This document shows, in pieces, positions 8,177 to 17,298 of a stretch of 55,722 bases of DNA. Every line of letters begins with the position of its first letter. Within the stretch, counting starts at the first letter, position 1. Below the pieces are notes generated by a model. That model worked only from the letters and a program-made list of their open reading frames with translations, was not told the DNA's origin and ran no database searches. This stretch comes from an uncultured Bacteroidia bacterium. Lineage in GTDB: Bacteria > Bacteroidota > Bacteroidia > Bacteroidales > UBA932. The position numbers and the translations under genes are program-made. Where the stretch lies: assembly GCA_902785825.1 (NCBI GenBank), contig CACZZZ010000018.1, positions 1-55,722 on the forward strand. Reading direction: 5' to 3'.

Positions 8177-9907
8177 TCAGTACTCTTTGACGACCGTCAG
8201 GAGGCGGTCGGGGTAGTTGGAGATAATGGCATCAACGCCGCAGGAGATCAGGCGGCGCATTTCGTCAGGATCGTCCACGGTCCAGGTGTTGACCTTCATA
8301 CCCTTGGCGTGAGCCTTGTCCACAAGGGCCTTATCCACATTCTCATGCGGAGCGCTGAGCCACTGCGGAGTGAAATTCAGCAGGCCCATGTACTGATCGA
8401 AATCAGTCTCCCAACCCTCGACAAGGAAAGCCAGGGTGTGGCCGGGATATTTCTCATTGATGTAATTCAAAGCCCTCTCGTCAAAGCACTGGATCATAAG
8501 GCGGTCACCAAGATTCAAGGAATCAAGCATAGCTATGCAGAGATCCGTAAACTCGTGATATTCAGGCCAGTCAACGCCCTCGACCCCGCCATCATAATCA
8601 GGATCGCTCTTGATCTCGATGTCGTAATGCATGGGATAGTGGCCATTCTCCTTGGTCCAGGCCTCAACAGCCTTGATCACCTCAGAAGCAATTGGTTTAC
8701 AGGCAGGCATACAATGCTTCTCGGGCCAACCCGGATTGTATTTCATTCCCACGTCCCACTTCTGGATCTCGCTGTAAGGCAGATGATAAAGATACGTCTT
8801 CGGATCCCCGCTCATGACAGGAGTGCCGTCCGGACGAGTGGCATAACGATGATGGAAATACTTGTCGTGTGAGAGGACAACTTTCTTGTCCTTTGTAACA
8901 CAAAGATCCATCTCAAGGGTATTTACGCCAAGCTTCACCGAATTGAGCATGGCCGGAAGGGTCTCTTCGGGATACAGGCCCATGCCGCCACGGTGCGCCT
9001 CAACGTCAACGACATACTTCGGTGCCTCAGCCACCGGTTCCACCTTCTTCGGCTCAGCGGCCGCGCCATAGCGCAGCGTCGCCTTGACAGGATAATGGTC
9101 GGAAACAAAGGGAGCATCGAGATAAGCCTTGCGGATCACTTCGAACTTGTCACATCCCTCAAAGCCCGAATAAAACACATAGTCGATCGGCTTGGAAGAA
9201 GTGATCTTGCCCCAATCGTGCCACGTGACCTCATTATCAGTCTCCGGAGCGGTCTGGCGAGCGTCAGACATGAGTTTTCTCAACTCGGTCAGGCAAGGAT
9301 CCTCTGGGATGACATTCATGTCGCCGGTGAGAATCATCGGATACCCCTCAGGATTCATCGCCCCGATGCGGTCAACCAGCAGGAGCAATCCTTTCCGACG
9401 AGCCTCTTTCCCCACATGATCCAGATGGGTGTTGACAAAGTAGAAATGCCGGTCGGCCGCCTTGTCGTAGAGCAAGGTCCAGGTCGCTGTACGGCGGCAA
9501 GCGGCATCCCAGCCTAATGAAGGCTGGAAAGGGGTTTCCGAGAGCCAATATGTTCCCCACTCCTTAAGCTCTATACGCTCCGTGTCGTAAAAGACGGACA
9601 TGTGCTCCCCATCGTGGATGCCATCTTCTCGCCCCACACCGACACACTTGTAGCCAGGGCAATGCTCGACAAAATAATCCAGCTGAAAATCAAGGGCTTC
9701 CTGAACTCCGAACACGGCCGGACGCTGGTCGAGGATCATCGCGCAAGCGGCGTCCCGACGGTTTTGCCATATATGTTCCCCGTCATCAGCCGTTCCGTAA
9801 CGAACATTGAAAGACATGACGGGAAGGGTCTTGACAGAAGTCTTTTCACCACTCTCGCAAGAGAAGAGAAGCAGCGGCAAAAGGGCAAGAAGGAGGATTC
9901 GTTTCAT
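8177..9907 (-). CDS. lipoprotein: endonuclease/exonuclease/phosphatase domain fused to glycerophosphodiester phosphodiesterase
   Basis: 576 residues with a lipoprotein signal (Cys17, LLLFSC). Residues ~28-280 form an endonuclease/exonuclease/phosphatase-fold domain ([24 protein letters not shown]). Residues ~300-576 form a glycerophosphodiester phosphodiesterase domain with the HR pair (EAHRGG), [17 protein letters not shown] and LSHD motifs that carry the catalytic His and metal ligands. Both domains hydrolyse phosphoesters, so the protein probably works on phosphodiester substituents at the periplasmic or cell surface face. It is the last gene of the five-gene set starting at the GH92 gene, 41 nt after the ROK kinase. 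Its stop codon touches the right inverted repeat, so it would face antisense transcription from the susC promoter after inversion. Confidence 0.85.
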   Translation of the reverse strand: MKRILLLALLPLLLFSCESGEKTSVKTLPVMSFNVRYGTADDGEHIWQNRRDAACAMILDQRPAVFGVQEALDFQLDYFVEHCPGYKCVGVGREDGIHDGEHMSVFYDTERIELKEWGTYWLSETPFQPSLGWDAACRRTATWTLLYDKAADRHFYFVNTHLDHVGKEARRKGLLLLVDRIGAMNPEGYPMILTGDMNVIPEDPCLTELRKLMSDARQTAPETDNEVTWHDWGKITSSKPIDYVFYSGFEGCDKFEVIRKAYLDAPFVSDHYPVKATLRYGAAAEPKKVEPVAEAPKYVVDVEAHRGGMGLYPEETLPAMLNSVKLGVNTLEMDLCVTKDKKVVLSHDKYFHHRYATRPDGTPVMSGDPKTYLYHLPYSEIQKWDVGMKYNPGWPEKHCMPACKPIASEVIKAVEAWTKENGHYPMHYDIEIKSDPDYDGGVEGVDWPEYHEFTDLCIAMLDSLNLGDRLMIQCFDERALNYINEKYPGHTLAFLVEGWETDFDQYMGLLNFTPQWLSAPHENVDKALVDKAHAKGMKVNTWTVDDPDEMRRLISCGVDAIISNYPDRLLTVVKEY

Positions 9908-9921
9908 TTTTTAATGGTATT

Positions 9922-9948
9922 AGATTCTTCGCTACGCTCAGAATGACA
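9922..9948 (-). repeat. REP-like dispersed repeat
   Basis: The minus strand reads TGTCATTCTGAGCGTAGCGA and continues AGAATCT, imperfectly palindromic around GAGCG/CGCTC. It starts at the base right after the ROK kinase stop codon. A close copy lies at 23706-23729 and a variant at 155-183. This type of short repeat is widespread in bacterial genomes; its function here is unknown. Confidence 0.6.
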
Positions 9949-10785
9949 CTACTTTATGGGACCGCAAAGATGGGCGGCGCCAAGAAAGGCGGCATGGACC
10001 TGTTCGGACTGGAATATTTCGAGGTTCTCGACGCTCTTTGGATAAGGGAAATTCCTGATTTCCTTCCACATAGGCTCACTAAACAAGGGATACGCTTTGG
10101 AGATCGAGCCCCCGAGGATGATGACCGCGGGATCGTAGGCGTACATAATCATCTGGACAAGCTTGCCGACATGTCCGCCAAACTCTTCCATGATCTTCAA
10201 GGCCTCGGGATCGCCACCCGCAGCGGCTACCGCAGCCTCTTTGCCGGTAGTGCCTTTACCGACGAAGAAACGGCTGCTGCAGTAATATTCATAATCCTTG
10301 TCGAGATAAGGGATGCTGCCGATCTCCCCCGCCCCGGCATTCCGCCCGTGGTAAAGATGACCGTCGATCACGAGCGATCCTCCGACTCCAGTGCCGAGGG
10401 TCACACAAAAAGCTTCCCTGTAACCTGTTCCCCTGCCGAAACTGGTGACTCCCAGTGCGAAGCAGTTGCAATCGTTGTCCACAGACGCGGGAATATGGTA
10501 CCGGTCCTCAAGCTTTTCCTTAAGATGGACCTCCTTCCAGGAAGGAATTCCTACGACATTATAGACTATCCCCTTGTCGGTGTCAACGACAGAAGGGACT
10601 CCTATTCCGATTCCATCGACTTCCGGGGTTATCAGCTCATCAATCATGCGGTAGATGTGATCCAGCACCTCCTCCTCACTCCCTCTGGAGCGGCAGGGTT
10701 CAGAGATTATTCGCTCCACTTGTCCTCCGGGAAGGACTGTCGCCACGCGGACATTTGTTCCGCCAAGGTCTATCGCGATTCTCAT
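9949..10785 (-). CDS. ROK-family sugar kinase
   Basis: 278 residues, slightly short for the family (about 300). The N-terminal phosphate-binding motif IDLGGTNVRVA (~4-14), the catalytic-region Asp in SVDNDCN, and the glycine-rich GTGVGG followed by GAGEIG are present. ROK kinases phosphorylate glucose, N-acetylglucosamine, N-acetylmannosamine, mannose or fructose in the cytoplasm. The canonical Cys-rich zinc motif after the GEIG segment (CxCGxxGCxE) is absent: only a single Cys follows (EYYCSS). It sits 15 nt after the (alpha/alpha)6 glycosidase gene, so it probably traps a sugar released by the neighbouring hydrolases. The exact substrate cannot be assigned. Confidence 0.88.
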   Translation of the reverse strand: MRIAIDLGGTNVRVATVLPGGQVERIISEPCRSRGSEEEVLDHIYRMIDELITPEVDGIGIGVPSVVDTDKGIVYNVVGIPSWKEVHLKEKLEDRYHIPASVDNDCNCFALGVTSFGRGTGYREAFCVTLGTGVGGSLVIDGHLYHGRNAGAGEIGSIPYLDKDYEYYCSSRFFVGKGTTGKEAAVAAAGGDPEALKIMEEFGGHVGKLVQMIMYAYDPAVIILGGSISKAYPLFSEPMWKEIRNFPYPKSVENLEIFQSEQVHAAFLGAAHLCGPIK

Positions 10786-10800
10786 AAATATAAATGAATA

Positions 10801-12402
10801 TTAAAGAGTTATCTTACCGCTCTTCTCAACATGGACGGTGGCGGACTGTCCGTCTCCCCAACTTACGGTGAGATCAAAAGGAATATTAGTGGTCACAGTG
10901 ATCACAGGCTTGTCAGACAAAGACTTCCGTGCGGCGGCCTTGAGAGAGACCACCCCCTCGGGGCCGAAAGGATAGCGCTCGATTCCATGCGCTTCCGTCT
11001 GGTGGACATTCCACTCCACCTTGCCCTCGCTGAAGTCGGACTGTATTCCGAGAATATACTCGATGAACACGGCGATCGGCGGCAGACCGGTCCAGCCCAC
11101 GAAATCCTTGCGAGCCATAAACCCAGGAGCGACCTCCTCCGGAGCGTAATACTCCCAGAAAGTGCCTGTGTCCTGCCATACCTTGAAAACATTGCCGTAG
11201 TGATTATTGGCGATCTCCATCGCTTCCTTGCGGTAGCCTCTCTCCCAGAGACCGCTGATCACCATATAATTGGCACCCGGCCATATTCCACCCTGCCAGT
11301 AACGTCCTTTCGGATTGTACTTTGGATGGTCAGCGGAGAGAGAGGGAACCCTATGTGTCCTCGAGAACTCAGCGTCCTCGGAGAGATGGGCAACCAAACG
11401 GTCGAGCCTGGCCTTGTCGAGCACATCCGTCTTAAGAGCCCAGAATGCGGAAATCCCCTTTGTGGAATTGCGGCTGCCGTCGCCATAAACGTCGTACAGG
11501 AAGCCCGTCTTCTCGTCCCACATGTTCTCATTGATCCACTTCTTGAGGTATTTCATCTCGTCCTCCATCTCCTCGATCTCCTGCCAGCGCTCGATGTAGA
11601 AACCGATTTGCATCAGGCAGTCGTTGACAAGGTATTGCTGGAGGTTGGTGTCCAGCCAAGTCATGTGGCCATTTGAATAGATCTGGTTGTACCCTTCGGG
11701 GACCCTGGGCATGTTGTCCATTCCAGTTCCCCAGCCGCTGGACCAATAAGTACCGTCTTTCCAGGTCCTGTTGAGCTTCCACCACTGGGCGTAAGCGACC
11801 AAAGCAGGAAATACTTTATGGAGACGGTCAATATCGCCAAACTGCTTGTAATAAAGAAGTTCCGCCCACGGAAGAAGATTAGGGCCGGTAGATGTCGGAT
11901 CATAACGCTCGAAACAGTCGGAACCGTCGGCTCGGATTTCCCTGCAGATGAAGCCGTCCTGATGCTGTTTGGCGTAAAAATTATCCAAGGTCCCCTGGAA
12001 CGGGAAGAAACGGTACCCGTAGCGGGCGAACATCATCATGAAGGAGTCGTCCCACATGAATATATTCCCGTTGTAAGCGACATCCAGATAGGGAGACACG
12101 AAACCGGATCCCTCCTGCGGCTGACGGATATTCCCGACAGCGATCTGCCAGGCATGCCAGTACATCTCGATCTCCTTCTCATGCCCTTCCCAAATTGGTG
12201 CCGGAAGAATCTTCTGGGCCTCCTTGAAAGACTTGGGGGCCTTGGTCACCGGCTTCATCGTACGGAAAGCGTTCTCCGAGACGAAGATATTCTTCACGTA
12301 TGTATTCTTGTACGGAAGGTCGTAAGGGCCGGACTTCAGGTCCTGGGCCAATGCGGTGGCGGCGCAGCAAAGCATCAACGCCAGAGGCAGTAAACGTCTC
12401 AT
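10801..12402 (-). CDS. secreted (alpha/alpha)6 glycosidase, MGH1/GH63-like
   Basis: 533 residues with a signal peptide (cleavage near ALAQ, ~19). The rest resembles trehalase-like and GH63/mannosylglycerate hydrolase-like enzymes: MWDDSFMMM, a GMDNMPR segment near the active-site entrance, and YWQGGIWPGANYM, which is the family's WxGPxWPxxNY-type motif. A short beta-sandwich-like tail closes the protein. It would hydrolyse an alpha-linked sugar, possibly glucosyl or mannosyl, in the periplasm. Its ATG overlaps the upstream gene's stop as ATGA, indicating tight co-translation. Family membership is judged from motifs; specificity is inferred only from the operon. Confidence 0.75.
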   Translation of the reverse strand: MRRLLPLALMLCCAATALAQDLKSGPYDLPYKNTYVKNIFVSENAFRTMKPVTKAPKSFKEAQKILPAPIWEGHEKEIEMYWHAWQIAVGNIRQPQEGSGFVSPYLDVAYNGNIFMWDDSFMMMFARYGYRFFPFQGTLDNFYAKQHQDGFICREIRADGSDCFERYDPTSTGPNLLPWAELLYYKQFGDIDRLHKVFPALVAYAQWWKLNRTWKDGTYWSSGWGTGMDNMPRVPEGYNQIYSNGHMTWLDTNLQQYLVNDCLMQIGFYIERWQEIEEMEDEMKYLKKWINENMWDEKTGFLYDVYGDGSRNSTKGISAFWALKTDVLDKARLDRLVAHLSEDAEFSRTHRVPSLSADHPKYNPKGRYWQGGIWPGANYMVISGLWERGYRKEAMEIANNHYGNVFKVWQDTGTFWEYYAPEEVAPGFMARKDFVGWTGLPPIAVFIEYILGIQSDFSEGKVEWNVHQTEAHGIERYPFGPEGVVSLKAAARKSLSDKPVITVTTNIPFDLTVSWGDGQSATVHVEKSGKITL

Positions 12403-14333
12403 TTCTTGACAATTCGTTTAATTGTGCGGGCGATCTCGGTGTTGAGATAAGCGCCCTGGAAATGCTGGGAGCCGGGACCGTAAGCGAACACGGGAATCAC
12501 GGCGGGAGTGTGGTCGTCGGAGTTGTAGATCGCGAGCACATGGCCGGTTTTGAGGTCTCCGTCGAGAATGGTCAGGCCGCCGGTCTCATGATCCGCTGTC
12601 ACAACGACGAGCGTGTGGCCGTCCTCATCGGCGAACTTCATCGCGGCCGCGACAGCGCGGTCAAAAGCGAGTTGCTCGATCACAGAGGCCGGGAAACAAT
12701 CAGAGTGTCCGGCATAGTCAATCTTGGCGCCCTCCGCCATAAGGAAGAAGCCCTTCTTGGACATGCTCTGGAGCTTTTTGATCGACTCGACGGTTATCTC
12801 GGCGAGCAGATCGAGAGTCCTCTCCTCGGCATATGCCCTCATCCTCTGATCGATCGCGATAACCTTACCGGGAACGCTGGAGGTGTTGAGGGCGTCGTAG
12901 GTGTATGAGAATCCATTGGCCTTGATTCCTGCCATCAGGTCTATTCCGTCCTGACGGGGATCCTCGAAATAGTCCCTGCCGCTTCCCGCAAGAAGATCGA
13001 TCTTAGCGCTAGTGGCGAGGAAACTTGTGATCAGCTCAGTACTGTCGCGCTCGGAAGTGTGGCCGTAGAACACAGCCGGGGTAGCGTCAGCGATGTCACC
13101 CATGGTGATGACACCTGTGGCCTTGCCCATGTCGTGGAAATAGTCAGACAACGGGGACACCTCAGCGGAGCCGTCATAATTGGACGCGATGTGCCTGGTC
13201 CATGAAGGCTCGCCGGTAGCGAGCGTGCTCCCACCAGAAGCGGAATCCGGAATAAAATCATTCTCGGGATTGGCGAACTGGAAGCCGATGTGCTTCATCT
13301 TCAGAAGGGACAAATCCCTGTTGTTGGCGAAAGCGCCGGCCGAGATCTGGTTCAGTCCCATGCCGTCGCCGATAAGGAAGATGACATTCTTGATCTTCTT
13401 GTCCGAACCGTCGTTCTTGTAGGTCGGAGTGTAAGTCTCTATCCTCTTGGTTAGCTGGAGCTTCTCATTCTGGAATCCCTTGAAATCACGGGTAGCCTTG
13501 TCGAGTTTATGGGTCCCGGTGACACCAGCCTGAACCTTGTGCTGACCCATCCAGAAATTCTTATTCACCCAGTCGTCATAGAAAAGGGCGCATTTGGCGG
13601 GATAATCTGTGTTGATTATGTCAACCCCCATCTTCTGGAAGGTGAAATAGACGGTCGTGCCTTCAGGAGCGTCCCAGAAACGGATCGGTTTGCCGACGGC
13701 ATGGGCGGCCTCAATCGCGCCCTGGACCGCGAAAAGCTCCGGATCGATCATGCGTCCCTTACCGTTCCACTTCTTGGCGAATTTACGGAAGTCGGTGCTG
13801 ATCAACGCTATACGCTTGAGCTGCTCAGAAGTGTAGGTTATCTTGCCGTTGGTGAAATCACCGTCAAACCACACCCACTCAGGATATTTTCCGAAGTCCT
13901 TAGGATCAGGAATACTTCCGGTAAAGACAATCTTGACACCGTTCGGGGTCGTGAATACGTCAGGGAACTCCTCAGCCAGGGCCAAGACTCCCGGAAGCGA
14001 CTCGGCGGTCTTCAAGTCAACCATCAGCTGCAGACGGTCGGAGCTTCCTTCCCACATGCGGCCTCCATTCTCACGGAACACCTTGGCGATTGGCTCGATA
14101 TACATCGTCCTCAAGCTGCGGTCAGCGCTCACGTCCTCCCGATTGTGGGCCACAAGGATCTCCCCGTCATGGAGGAACACATCGGCCTCAATGGAGGTGC
14201 AATGCTGTGAATATGCCTCCCAGAAAGGGGCGGTGCGGTTGTAGTCGTTGTGGGAATGGTAAGCGATGGGCCGCTGCGCCTGGAGCGTCAGGCACAACGC
14301 CAGCAAAGCTGTTATGATCAATAATTTACGCAT
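12399..14333 (-). CDS. secreted GDPD/PLC-like domain fused to alkaline phosphatase
   Basis: 644 residues from the ATG at 14333, chosen because it gives a clean signal peptide (MRKLLIITALLA...LQAQ) and lies just after the GH92 stop. A longer frame begins at 14405 inside that gene. Residues ~20-290 resemble phosphodiesterase TIM barrels (YHSHNDY, IEADVFL, LVAHNRE). Residues ~310-644 are an alkaline phosphatase domain with IFLIGDGMG, the phosphorylated-serine region DSASGGSTLATGE, and the metal-binding TADHETGG. The two domains could act in sequence, opening a phosphodiester and then removing the phosphate. Placed between GH92 and another glycosidase, this suggests a phosphorylated glycan substrate. 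Confidence 0.85.
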   Translation of the reverse strand: MRKLLIITALLALCLTLQAQRPIAYHSHNDYNRTAPFWEAYSQHCTSIEADVFLHDGEILVAHNREDVSADRSLRTMYIEPIAKVFRENGGRMWEGSSDRLQLMVDLKTAESLPGVLALAEEFPDVFTTPNGVKIVFTGSIPDPKDFGKYPEWVWFDGDFTNGKITYTSEQLKRIALISTDFRKFAKKWNGKGRMIDPELFAVQGAIEAAHAVGKPIRFWDAPEGTTVYFTFQKMGVDIINTDYPAKCALFYDDWVNKNFWMGQHKVQAGVTGTHKLDKATRDFKGFQNEKLQLTKRIETYTPTYKNDGSDKKIKNVIFLIGDGMGLNQISAGAFANNRDLSLLKMKHIGFQFANPENDFIPDSASGGSTLATGEPSWTRHIASNYDGSAEVSPLSDYFHDMGKATGVITMGDIADATPAVFYGHTSERDSTELITSFLATSAKIDLLAGSGRDYFEDPRQDGIDLMAGIKANGFSYTYDALNTSSVPGKVIAIDQRMRAYAEERTLDLLAEITVESIKKLQSMSKKGFFLMAEGAKIDYAGHSDCFPASVIEQLAFDRAVAAAMKFADEDGHTLVVVTADHETGGLTILDGDLKTGHVLAIYNSDDHTPAVIPVFAYGPGSQHFQGAYLNTEIARTIKRIVKK

Positions 14334-14341
14334 ATCATGTT

Positions 14342-17203
14342 TTATTTGTGCCAAATAACGTTTACAGGAATCCTCTCGAATTTCTCCCCTTCCTGCGGCT
14401 TCCACGCCCAGAAGAGGGACTGTCCCTCGTAATCCTCGAGATAGGTCAGACGGAACGGATGCATGCCTTTCATCAGAGGGATGCGCCCGGTCGCCGTGTA
14501 GGCGGCATGGGAGCCGTCATTGTCAACGACAATCCGACCGTCAATCTCCAGAAGGGCGCCATCGTCGCTTCGCAGTGAGAAATCCCAGATCCCGTCCGAA
14601 GGGATGTCAATATATCCGGTGAATATATATCCAAAATGATCCTCGTCCGGAGCGTCCTTAATCGAAGGAGAGGGCATGACCCCGGATGACAAAGCCTTGC
14701 TCGCGCGCACGTCAGCCGTCTTTGAGAAGAGACCGGTGTGGTAGGAGTACCTGCACCCTGCCGAAAGCCCGGAGACCTTGGCGGCGGGAACATTTATGGC
14801 GGGGACAGCGTGGATCCTCATCACCTCGCTCTCCGCCAGACCTTCCTTGAAGGCCTTCGCTGAGAGGACGAAGTCCCCGAATTTCTTGAAAGGAGCGATG
14901 TACAGAGGCGAATTCCCGTCTGGGACGGTCCCGTCAAGGGTGTACCGGATCTCAGCCCCCTCAGTCCGACTCCGAAGGTCGATCACGAAGTCTCCTTCGT
15001 AGTATGTGGGGTCGGAGGGGACGTAAGGCATTGAGACCTGGTCCCCGGAAGTCAACGAATATGGGGCCTTAAGGCCGTCGCGGTCGCTTACCGGATCCTT
15101 TGAGAGGGTGAAGGTGAGTTCGCCGCCTTCTTTAAGCTGCTCAAAGGTGACGAACAAGGCGTCCAAGGGCTCTCCGTTGTAGGTAACTGACTTGATGTAA
15201 GGATATTCCGGATGATCCGCTGTGATGACGAGTTCCTTCTCGAGATCCACCTGCAGGATGGCTTTCTTAAACAGCGGAGCCGAGAGGACGAACTCCCCGG
15301 TGCCAGGGCAGATAGGGTATATTCCCAAAGAAGACAGGACGTACCAGGCGGACATCTGGCCGCAGTCCTCGTTGCCGCTAATGCCCTCGGGAGTCGGGGA
15401 ATACAAGTCCTGAAGCAACTGGCGCACAAGCTTCTGGGATTTGCAGGGCTGGCCGAGGAAATTGTACAGATATGCCATGTTGTGGCTGGGCTCATTGCCG
15501 TGGGCATATTGCCCGACAAGCCCCGTCATGTCGCCGATGTCTGTCCCGGGATCCCTCTCGTCATAAGTGAATAGCGAGTCGAGTGCGGCCGTCATGGCTT
15601 CCTTGCCTCCCATAAGAGCGGTCAACCCGTAGAAATCGTGAGGTGCGAAGAACCGGTACTGCCATGGAATACCCTCAGTGTAGTCCCTCGAATCGCCGAT
15701 CGGATTGAACCTCGGCATCCAGTTCCCTTCCGAGTTCCTGGCCCTCATGAAACCGGTGGAAGCGTCAAATATGGCTGTGTATCGCCTGGCCCTGGCGTAA
15801 TACTCCTTTGCGAGATCTTCCTTGCCAGCCAACTCCGCCATCCTGCCTATGCACCAGTCGTCATAGGCGAACTCAAGCGTCTTGGAGACCGACTCGGCCT
15901 GGATGTTGGCGGGGATGTATCCGAAGGCGTTGTAAGGATCGGAGCTGGCGTCGGTATTGGACGCTTTGACCATGGCCTCAAGGGCATCCTCGAAATCGAA
16001 CGAGTGGAGATGGATCCAAGCGTCCGCCATCATGGAGACGGCATGGTAGCCAATCATGCACTCGGTGTCGGAGCTCGCCAGCGGCCACATGGGAAGTCTC
16101 CCGCCCTTGCCGGCCATGTCCATCAGGCTGAACACCATGTCGTTAACCAAAGGGGCGTTGATCAGGGTCATCAAAGGATTCCATGTGCGGAAAGTGTCCC
16201 ACAAGGAAAGAGTTGAATAGAAAGCCCTTCCCTCTGGAACGGAGACGATCTCCTGGCGGAAATCGCGGTAGCATCCGTCCACATCGTCACCCCGGTTGGG
16301 GACAACCATAGTGTGGTACAGGGCAGAGTAGAAATTGGCCCTGGCCTCCTTGCTTCCGCCCTCGACCTTGATCGCGCCGAGAGCCTCAATCCAAGCCTGG
16401 ACAGCCTCTGAACGGACAGCATCGAAGTCTTTGTCACCGACCTCAGCAGCGAGATTTCGGGCGGCGCCATCGGTGCCAACCTGCGAAAGTCCCACAGAAA
16501 CAACGACTTCTTCTATCGTTTCAGGGAAGGTCAGCAGCATCCTGTCCCCTTCAAGCTTCTCCGCCGACGAGAAAGGGACAGAGAAAGCCGCATTGAAAAA
16601 AATCTGCCTGTCAGGAGACCAGCCGCTCACATGGCGGCCGCCTTTGACGACGGAGTCGCCCTCAACATCCATGAATATTCCATCCGGGTGGGTGTCCCCG
16701 ATATTATATGCCGCATCGATAAGGATGTGACGCTCTCCTTCTCCCTTGAATGAGTAACGATGGACTCCTGTCCTGGTTGTCGCGGTAAGCTCGGCGGTTA
16801 TCCCCGCATCCGGGAAAACGACTTTATAGTAGCCGGGTGAGGCTTCCTCATCATCATGCGAGAAAGGAAGGTTTTCGGGAATATTCTCTCCGATAAAGGG
16901 CAGGAACAGGAAGTCGCCAAGGTCGGCGCATCCCGTGCCGCTAAGATGGGTATGTGAGAATCCGAGGATGGTGGGATCGCTGTAGTGATAGCCGGAACTT
17001 CCGTCCCAGGTCCTGTTCCTGGTGTCCGGGCTCAGCTGCACCATTCCGAAAGGAGCGGTAGCCCCAGGGTAAGTATGACCATGAAAGCCGGTTCCGACAA
17101 AAGGATCCGCAAGCGAGACAGATTCTGTCCCGGTAGTCCCGGAACAAGCCGCTATTGCCGCTGAAAGGACTAGAAATAAGGTTGATCTGAAAATTGGTCT
17201 CAA
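14342..17203 (-). CDS. GH92 family alpha-mannosidase lipoprotein with PA14 domain
   Basis: 953 residues from a TTG at 17203. The open frame extends to 17296, but that extension contains a TAACTTTG promoter box and has no signal peptide, whereas the TTG start gives a lipoprotein signal (LSAAIAACSG). GH92 motifs are clear: GTGFHGHTYPGATAPFGMVQ near the N-terminus, GFSHTHLSGTG, and GNEDCGQMSAWYVLSSLG about two thirds in. A chitobiase/FN3-like insert (~740-810) and a C-terminal PA14-like carbohydrate-binding domain (~810-953, LRSDDGALLEIDG) follow. GH92 enzymes are calcium-dependent exo-alpha-mannosidases used on N-glycans and fungal mannans. First gene of the five-gene set with phosphatases and a sugar kinase. 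Confidence 0.9.
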   Translation of the reverse strand: MRPIFRSTLFLVLSAAIAACSGTTGTESVSLADPFVGTGFHGHTYPGATAPFGMVQLSPDTRNRTWDGSSGYHYSDPTILGFSHTHLSGTGCADLGDFLFLPFIGENIPENLPFSHDDEEASPGYYKVVFPDAGITAELTATTRTGVHRYSFKGEGERHILIDAAYNIGDTHPDGIFMDVEGDSVVKGGRHVSGWSPDRQIFFNAAFSVPFSSAEKLEGDRMLLTFPETIEEVVVSVGLSQVGTDGAARNLAAEVGDKDFDAVRSEAVQAWIEALGAIKVEGGSKEARANFYSALYHTMVVPNRGDDVDGCYRDFRQEIVSVPEGRAFYSTLSLWDTFRTWNPLMTLINAPLVNDMVFSLMDMAGKGGRLPMWPLASSDTECMIGYHAVSMMADAWIHLHSFDFEDALEAMVKASNTDASSDPYNAFGYIPANIQAESVSKTLEFAYDDWCIGRMAELAGKEDLAKEYYARARRYTAIFDASTGFMRARNSEGNWMPRFNPIGDSRDYTEGIPWQYRFFAPHDFYGLTALMGGKEAMTAALDSLFTYDERDPGTDIGDMTGLVGQYAHGNEPSHNMAYLYNFLGQPCKSQKLVRQLLQDLYSPTPEGISGNEDCGQMSAWYVLSSLGIYPICPGTGEFVLSAPLFKKAILQVDLEKELVITADHPEYPYIKSVTYNGEPLDALFVTFEQLKEGGELTFTLSKDPVSDRDGLKAPYSLTSGDQVSMPYVPSDPTYYEGDFVIDLRSRTEGAEIRYTLDGTVPDGNSPLYIAPFKKFGDFVLSAKAFKEGLAESEVMRIHAVPAINVPAAKVSGLSAGCRYSYHTGLFSKTADVRASKALSSGVMPSPSIKDAPDEDHFGYIFTGYIDIPSDGIWDFSLRSDDGALLEIDGRIVVDNDGSHAAYTATGRIPLMKGMHPFRLTYLEDYEGQSLFWAWKPQEGEKFERIPVNVIWHK

Positions 17204-17230
17204 AACTTTAGCGTTATCTGGTAAAGTAAG

Positions 17231-17238
17231 CAAAGTTA
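17231..17238 (-). promoter_or_regulatory. -7 promoter element (TAACTTTG) upstream of GH92
   Basis: The minus strand reads TAACTTTG, matching TAnnTTTG. It lies 27 nt upstream of the TTG start at 17203 and 60 nt past the previous gene's stop. No -33 TTG stands at the ideal 19-20 nt spacing. It suggests the five-gene glycan set has its own promoter. Confidence 0.5.
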
Positions 17239-17298
17239 ACCAAAGCAGAGACAAATAGCGGGACAAAACCGCTATCCTGCACCTCAAATCCCGCAAGA

